Shown here piece after piece: positions 57,498-64,000 of a stretch of 64,000 nucleotides of DNA (the stretch's first letter is position 1; each line of letters starts with the position of its first letter). A program made the translations under genes and the position numbers. The stretch lies in assembly GCA_021234155.1 (NCBI GenBank), contig JAJEKV010000049.1, positions 7,747,727 through 7,811,726 on the forward strand, in the 5' to 3' direction. The notes under the pieces were generated by a model. The model saw only the letters and a list, made by a program, of their open reading frames with translations. It was not told where the DNA came from and made no database searches. Origin of the DNA: Isoetes taiwanensis (lineage: Eukaryota > Streptophyta > Lycopodiopsida > Isoetales > Isoetaceae).

Positions 57498-58024
57498 TGT
57501 TACGAACTGCAAGTGAAATCTCACTAAGTCCACAAAGAACCTAGGTGACTGCAAGGAGAGGTAAAGGTCTCGCCTCCCAACCGTAGATCCAACCAATGGA
57601 TCACCCACCGAGCTGAGAACTAGCACCGGACATAGCCAAAGGAAAAGTCTCCCCTAGAATGTGACGTTCCTTCCTTCATAAAGGCCTCCTCTTAAAATAG
57701 ATCTAGTTGCCCTTTTACCTCCTCCTTCTATCTTTGGCTTTCACCTTTTGGCCAAAGATGACACACAAAGACAACGTATGATTGGGGTCATGACTCCCAA
57801 TACATACGACTGTATTACGGCATTTACCATCCTAATACCGTATTAGGGCATTGACCTTCCTAATACCATTCTTGTGTACACGTTTAATATTTGGCGCCCT
57901 CTGAGTGCACAAAGCTTAACTCAGACTGATCACACAGATCACCTGGCCACACAGATCCCTTGGTCTCTCTACACAGACCGGCTTCACCCTTGATGTCTGG
58001 ATTTTTTAGGTTAGAATCGTAACA
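57498..58024 (-). repeat. Element V, 3' LTR
   Basis: 527 bp, copy of 62,948-63,457. Confidence 0.9.
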
Positions 58025-58050
58025 GCCCACCAAGGTAAAGACAACTGACC

Positions 58051-59470
58051 TCAGTTGTTGGAACTCCCAATCGTTCCAGATGGATCTGCTTCATATAGAA
58101 TAGGCTTTCCACATTCAGAACGCAGATAAACTTCCCTGTAAGCTTCCAATAAAGATAAATGATCACGGAAGTATTCTTCTTTCTGCAATTCAGCTTCTGT
58201 ATGCGGCGCATTGAGATACTTAACCAAATACCACCTCCATTGTCCCTTCCTTTTATGCTGAACAATCATTTCTGGAACAAACACAGATTCAACCTCCTCC
58301 AATTCTGGTTCTGCTTCAACAAGTAATAATTGTGGATTAATTCCTTTGAACGGTCTCAAGTACTCAATGTTGAATGCATTATGTATCTTCCATTGTGGCG
58401 GAAGTTCAAGTCTGTATGCATTACTATTAATCTTCTCAATTATCCGAAATGTACCATAATTCCTTGTCAGCAACTTATGCTTCTTCCTATCAGGCTGAGC
58501 TCTTCGCTCCTTAATAACACGCACAAAAACCCAGTCATCTACTTCATATTGTACTTCCCATCTTCTCTGATTTGAAGCAGCAACATACTTTTCTTGAGCC
58601 GCTTCTATTGAAGAACGAACTTTCTCTAACACCTGTTCCATGTCCTGCGCCACTTTGTCCGCTTCCATCACACCTTCAGCCACTTTGATCATTGGTATTG
58701 GTGGCAGCCGACCTTGAACAATTTGGAAAGGCGCTAACTTCGTTGCTGAATGTGTTGCCATATTGTACACGAACTGTACCATAGGTAGATAATTCTCCCA
58801 TTCCCCTACGTGCTCATGGACATAACTCCGCAACATAGACAGTAATGTTCTATGAGTTACCTCAGTCTGCCCATCTGTTTGAGGGTGAAAAGCAGTGGAG
58901 AACTGCAACTTTGTTCCAAGACTTGTGAACAATGCACGCCAGAACTTACTACAAAACTTTGAATCCCGATATGATATTATCACCTCGGGAAGTCCATGAT
59001 TTTTTAACACTTCCTTAAGGAAAAGTATTGCAGTTGCAGATGCTTTCAGGGACTTCTTACAAGGAATGAATATGGCATACTTGCTGAATCTGTCCACAAC
59101 AGTCCAGACTTGATCATTGCCTTGGACACTACGTGGCACGGAAACAAAATCCATAGTCACATGCTGGAAGGGTTTTTCAGGCACACACAATGCCATGAGC
59201 AGTCCAGGAGTCTTGGCGTGTGAATCTTTTGTCTTCTGACAGGTTACACATCTTTCCACAAATGTGATCACATCACTTCTGAGTGAATCCCAATAAAAGT
59301 GTTAGTTACCATATCAAGAGTATTAAATATATACCTCTATGCCCTGCCTTGGAACTTCATGACATTCTTTCAACACAATATCACAGAAGTTCTTCGTTAC
59401 GCACAAACAATCGTTGTGGAACAAGTATCCCCTCCGAATGTAGTGATTGTCAACTACTCTGCTTTGACTT
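58051..59470 (-). CDS. Element V integrase with C-terminal chromodomain
   Basis: Fossil region. An open stretch of 406 codons (58,051-59,271) begins in the integrase zinc finger (CVTCQKTK). It continues with the core (VTMDFVSVPRS, VVDRFSKYAIFIP, FHPQTDGQTE), a GPY-type module (LTRNYGTFRIIEKINSNAYR) and a chromodomain near residues 325-380 (VPEMIVQHKRKGQWRWYLVK, EEYFRDHLSLLEAY). The chromodomain identifies a chromovirus and is known to steer integration towards particular chromatin in this group. The finger continues to about 59,470 in decayed form. Confidence 0.85.
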
Positions 59471-61131
59471 TCATTGAGCAGCTTCGCTAAACTCTAAATC
59501 ACCTTCATATTCATTCTTCATGGCTTGTAATGTACGCTCCTTCCAAGTGGAAAAATTATTCACCTGAATAATAGAATGGTTTGAAGGATCAGGGCGTCTG
59601 CTCAGTGCATCGGCAACTTTATTTGTGCTGCCTGGCAAATACTGGATCTTATCCACTCCAAATCGTTGTAAATATTCGGCCCATTTAATTTGACGAGGGG
59701 TTGCGGAAGCTTGTGTAAGAAGGAATTGTATGCTCTGCTGGTCCGTTTTGATTTCAAAACGGGATCCCATCAGATAATGCTTCCATGTCTTAAGGGCATG
59801 AACAATAGCAAGTAATTCTTTTTCATAGACTGTGTATTTGAGCTCATTCGGAGTCAATTTACGACTTTCAAAAGCAAGCAGCATAGCTTTTTGGATCTGT
59901 GGTCATCATGGCAACGGTTTTTCCCCAGTGGGGTTTTTTAATCCGGGCCATGGTGCTCACGGGCTTCGGCCCATGCAATGTATTTTTGTTTTCTTTGTAC
60001 TTGTGGTCGCATGTCCTTCGTGACGCTGCCTTTGTGGTGCGACGTAAAAATATACTTCCTTCCTTCCTTCCTTCCTTCTAAGATGGCACCAATAGAGGAT
60101 CCACTAGCATCTGTGCAACAAACGAAAAATTGTGCATCAAAACCTGGTAGCTGCAACACTGGGGCTGATATCAACCTGTGTTTCAAATGCTCGAAGGCAA
60201 CCTGCTGTGGCCTATCCCAATAAAAGATAGTTTCTTTTCGTAGCAGCCGAGTCAAGGGCAAAGCAATCTGGGCAAAATTCCGGACAAAGCATCTATAATA
60301 ACTGCATAAGCCCAGGAAAGATCGCACATCTGTAATATTCTGAGGAATAGGCCAATCCTTGACAACCTTGACTTTAGCTGGATCTACATGAATACCAGCC
60401 GCTGACACGATGTGACCAAGATATTCGATATGTGTCTCAAAGAAAAACTTTTCTTGCGGTTAATAAACAACTTATTAGCATGCAACGTGGCTAAGACTTG
60501 GCCCAAATGTTCAATATGCTCTGCTTCCGTGTGGTTATAAATGAGGCTATCATCAAGGAAAACTACTACAAAGTGTCCAAGAAAAGGACGCAAGATCTGA
60601 CTCATCATACGACAGAAGGTGGCTGGCGCATTAGTAATACCAAAGGGCATCACAAGAAACTCAAAATGACCAAAAGTTGTTCTAAAAGCAGTTTTTGGAA
60701 TGTCAGACTCAAAGACTCGTATCTGGTGATATCCATATTTGAGATCTATTTTGCTGAATATCTTGGCACCTCGCAAACGATCCAGAAGATCATCCACCCT
60801 TGGCACAGGATATTTATTTTAATTGTGGCCTTGTTGAGGGCTCTGTAATCAATGCACATCCTGAACGTGCCGTCCTTTTTGGTAACAAGTATAACTGGAG
60901 CGCCATAAGATGAACTACTCTCTTGTATCAAGCCACGATCCAGCAACTCCTAAATTTGCTTCTCAACTTCGTGTTGACCTGCTGGAGAAAGACGATATGG
61001 CACCCTGGCAATAGGTGCAGTTCCTGATTCGAGATCAATCTTATGATCTTCTGGCCTACAAGGATGTGACCACATCATCATGAAACAGATCATCATACTT
61101 GTGTAAAACCTCCAACCGTTTTGCATCTAAT
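59471..61131 (-). CDS. Element V reverse transcriptase and RNase H, broken
   Basis: Fossil region. The reverse transcriptase has [46 protein letters not shown] and the catalytic FLDD motif ([11 protein letters not shown]). RNase H has [29 protein letters not shown] and [17 protein letters not shown] short insertion separates the RNase H parts at about 59,900-60,080. Confidence 0.8.
59900..60080 (+). mobile_element. Short SINE-like insertion with a (cttc)n end
   Basis: About 180 bp unlike the surrounding RNase H sequence of V, ending on the plus strand in five to six copies of cttc (60,056-60,079). It contains gtggtcgcatgtccttcgtgacg and gacgtaaaaatata before the tail. No clear tRNA promoter boxes or target duplication, so the class is uncertain. 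Confidence 0.4.
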
Positions 61132-62919
61132 TTAGACACTTGTGTCTCTTGCTGTTGTGTGGGGAATACATAGACAAGATAGGCGTGCAATGGGCCCTGC
61201 CTGTCCCACTTGTAAAATAGGATTTTTGGACTTAATGCCCCTGATTTGAATAGTCCCTATCTGTGCAACCAAGGTTTTATAATTGACCAGGGGATCAAAG
61301 TCTTGCCACCAAGGTATGCCCAGCACAATATCCACATTTCTTAGGTTGGGAACCACTTGGAAAGTTCGTGCAGTTGCAAATCCTCCCATGGAGAAAGGCT
61401 GATGTAACACCTTCGCCGAACATGATCCAAACATGTTGGTACAGATTCCTGCCATCTGCCTATCCCAGAAACGAACAGTGGGCAATCTCAACTTCTTCAC
61501 TAACGCCTCAGAGATTAAATCATGGGAGGAACCATTATCTAACTGCACAATGATAGGGTGATTCCCCACAGCTCCATCAAACAATAACAGATCATGACTT
61601 TCATCGTCACTACTTGTGGTGTCCTCCATTTCCAGTTCCATTGCAGAAGATTTCACTCGAGCTTTAGAAGCTCTCACTGAAGTTTTGGCATCATCTTTAT
61701 CACTCTTATCGCCACCTCGAGATCGTGGATCCTCCCCTCCACGTGCCCGCTTATCCTCGTGTGTGCAATCCCGAGCAAGATGCCCTGGACGACCGCAGTT
61801 GTAGCAATTGAAGGATCTTCTTTTTCCTAGACGTGAAAATACCAAACCCTGCTTTGGTGTGGTTCAGTCAAAGACCTTGGTGCTGCTAACAACCACCTTA
61901 GAAGTGTCCTTTGAGGAATCCTTTAATTTGTACCACTTTTTCCGAAAATCCTTATATCCTGCTTTCATTTTGGCATCATTCTCCATAGATAATGCTGCTG
62001 TCCTAGCATGCTGCAGGGTCTTAGGACGTAATAACTTAATCTGGGATGAGAATTCCCTTCGCAATACTGTAATGAAACGAATACGCCTATCATGAGAAGA
62101 GATCCCTGGCAGGAGACTCAAAAGTTCATTGAAACGACTAGTAAAATCTTTCACTGTCTCATCCCGTCCCTGCCGCAATGTCTGCCACTGATCTTTCAAG
62201 GTATCCTCATAATCATCTGGCATAAACTCTCTTCTCAAGAGCTTTTCCATACGTTCCCATGTCTTCACAGGATATCCCTCCGCCTCTTCTTCCTTCATCA
62301 CTCGGGACCACCATAACACCGGTTCACCTTTTAATTGGAATTTTGCTCAATATAGCTTTTTTTTCTCTGTATGCTTATGTTCTTTGAAGAAGTCATTCAT
62401 CTTCGTCAACCATTGCAGCAATGTGGTTCCATCACGTTCTCCCATAAAGAAATCAAGGACTTCCTTTGGATCCTTAGGCATTTGCAATTTACTCTTCTTT
62501 TTCTTCTTGTGATTGCTCTCGGAATCACTAGAACCGTCATCTCCATCTGGCGAATCATCCCTTGGAGGGCTCCGTGGTGGTGTTCTTCTGGACTCTTCAC
62601 TGTCCGAGGAATCATCTTTATGCCATCCTTTACCCTTATTCCAAGCTCCACCAACCATACTGCGCTCAAGTGTTTGTACTTGAGCTGTGAGCTTCTGCAG
62701 CATCTGCACCACCACAGAGTCTACACGATCCTCCTTGGTAAACTCTTTGGTAAGCTCCTTGGCTGACTCTCGCGATGCAAACTTTACTTTTCGCTGTTTA
62801 GCTTTAGTACGTGAAGAACTACCTCGTTCCAGATTCTCAAACAAACCCTGCTCTTCACCATCGCCTGCACTACGCTCAACATCCTCAGCTCGCTTCATCA
62901 TCTTGCCTCCGTACACCAA
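61132..62919 (-). CDS. Element V gag, zinc knuckle and protease, broken
   Basis: Fossil region. An N-terminal gag stretch with charged and Ser/Pro/Asp-rich parts (62,347-62,919) is followed by a capsid-like part at 61,864-62,319 (WERMEKLLRREFMPDDYEDT). A zinc knuckle CYNCGRPGHLARDC and a protease with VQLDNGSSHDLIS lie in 61,132-61,845. Confidence 0.8.
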
Positions 62920-62947
62920 CTCAAAAAGCTCTCAGTGAAAGCACCAC

Positions 62948-63457
62948 TGTTACGAACTGCAAGTGAAATCTCACTAAGTCCACACAGAACCTAGGTGACT
63001 GCAAGGAGAGGTAAAGGTCTCGCCTCCCAACCGTAGATCCAACCAATGGATCACCCACCGAGCTGAGAACTAGCACCGGATATAGCCAAAGGAAAAGTCT
63101 CTCCTAGAATGTGACGTTCCTTCCTTCATAAAGGCCTCCTCTTAAAATAGATCTAGTTCCCCTTTTACCTCCTCCTTCTATCTTTGGCTTTCACCTTTTG
63201 GCCAAAGATGACACACAAAGACAGCGTATGATTGGGGTCATGACTCCCAATACATACCGTTGTATTAGGGCATTTACCATCCTAATATCGTATTATGGCA
63301 TTGACCTTCCTAATACGTTTAATATGTGGCGCCCTCTGAGTGCACAAAGCTTAACTCAGACTGATCACACAGATCACCTGGCCACACAGATCCCTTGGTC
63401 TCTCTACACAGACCGGCTTCACCCTTGATGTCTGGATTTTAGGTTAGAATTGTAACA
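62948..63457 (-). repeat. Element V, 5' LTR
   Basis: 510 bp, copy of 57,498-58,024. Flanked outside by the attct target duplication. Confidence 0.9.
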
Positions 63458-63462
63458 ATTCT

Positions 63463-64000
63463 AGGCCACCACTCCATAACATTGACTCCTTCATAATGAT
63501 ATAACTGCTAAATTATAATTATGTCAATCGAATTGTAGCCCATTGTGGCAAGCACTAAGCCACATTGCCAATTTACGAATGATTGTTGTTTGGGATGCTA
63601 ATGTTCTATGCTCTGCACTTGCAAACCAGAAGCTCCACAACACATAGTTCTCACCTGCATAGAAAATCCTAAGATACATCCCTTTCGAAATGGTTTTAAA
63701 GCATCACTTTACCTTCTGAACAAATGTCTTACACGGATTGGAATTTCAAACTGTTTCACTTTGTGTTCAAGCATGGACCCACAAGCCTTTTTTCCCTGTT
63801 CAAATTTCTGCACGGCTCTCCACTCAAGCCACAATAGAGTGTTGATGCCTTGGGTGGCTGGAAAAACAAGGACTATGTTAGTAGCTAATTACATATTTTT
63901 AGGCCAGAGCTTATACACATGCTTTTATGTCCTTTTGAAGCGAATCTACCAAAAATTGTGTTTGAAATTGCACGCATCTGAGATTCATTGAGCTTGTAAT
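63463..64000. other. Unassigned right edge
   Basis: A 127-codon frame (63,608-63,991) is open, but its composition and lack of motifs give no support for a gene. No element recognised. Confidence 0.35.

Larger units (their letters stand above)
57498..63457 (-). mobile_element. Element V: chromovirus (Ty3/gypsy with chromodomain)
   Basis: LTRs at 57,498-58,024 and 62,948-63,457 (TGTTACGAACTG...GTAACA), with target duplication attct at 57,493-57,497 and 63,458-63,462. On the minus strand the order is gag, zinc knuckle, protease, reverse transcriptase, RNase H, integrase and chromodomain. A primer-binding-site-like tggtgctttcactgagagc follows the 5' LTR. By eye the LTRs differ at about a dozen or more positions plus a short indel, so V is older than W, Y and Z. 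Broken, with about five breaks and one short insertion. Confidence 0.9.

Noticed and set aside
63608-63991. 127-codon plus-strand ORF at the right edge
   Set aside because: No recognisable motif, no start context or splice support, and composition like the surrounding non-coding DNA.

Overview
The window is repeat-dense DNA from a eukaryote, most likely a land plant. The signs are long-LTR Ty3/gypsy elements, a chromodomain chromovirus, a tRNA-derived SINE, a Mutator-type MITE and GT-AG introns. A fern or other seed-free plant is my guess, because families like the DUF7869-type gene seen here are, as I recall, expanded there. I see no ordinary host housekeeping gene, no rRNA or tRNA gene and no CRISPR array.

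Left part (1-10,579): a decayed copy of a two-gene module lies at about 1.85-6.5 kb. It holds a minus-strand DUF7869-type gene and a plus-strand gene for a ParB-like protein. It has been invaded by two poly(A)-tailed retroposons, one of them bounded by a 14-bp target duplication, and by a minus-strand SINE. A relic of LINE ORF2 with an internal tandem duplication follows at 7.8-9.5 kb.

Centre (10,580-54,995): a nest of elements resolved by their ends. A small non-autonomous LTR element (O) contains a Ty3/gypsy-type element W (12,804-54,611, minus strand, TSD acaaa). The right-hand LTR of W contains Z (23,112-54,427, minus strand, 2.45-kb LTRs, TSD gacgg). Z contains a second member of its own family, Y (27,347-39,447, plus strand, TSD gtaag), and, inside its reverse-transcriptase region, an 8.3-kb terminal-inverted-repeat element M (40,738-49,038, TSD tccaca). 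The retroelements are fossils.

The most interesting item is M. It carries two divergent genes. Gene A is a DUF7869-type protein with an RNase H-like spread of acidic residues, so it is a candidate transposase. Gene B has several exons and joins a ParB/sulfiredoxin-like domain to a beta-class (CcrM-like) DNA amino-methyltransferase. Non-coding parts of M (introns of gene B and the shared promoter) are packed with palindromes of the form TGTATTCCGGAATACA, partly as arrays with a period near 42 bp. The decayed module at the left end has the same gene pair in the same orientation and also carries an array of about 41-bp period, but with a different palindrome (CTATGTGCGCATAG). This suggests a family of plant DNA transposons that carry their own DNA methyltransferase and element-specific palindromic sites.

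Right part (54,996-64,000): largely unassigned sequence, one 412-bp Mutator-type MITE with a 9-bp TSD, and a chromovirus V (57,498-63,457, minus strand, TSD attct) with a short insertion in its RNase H region.
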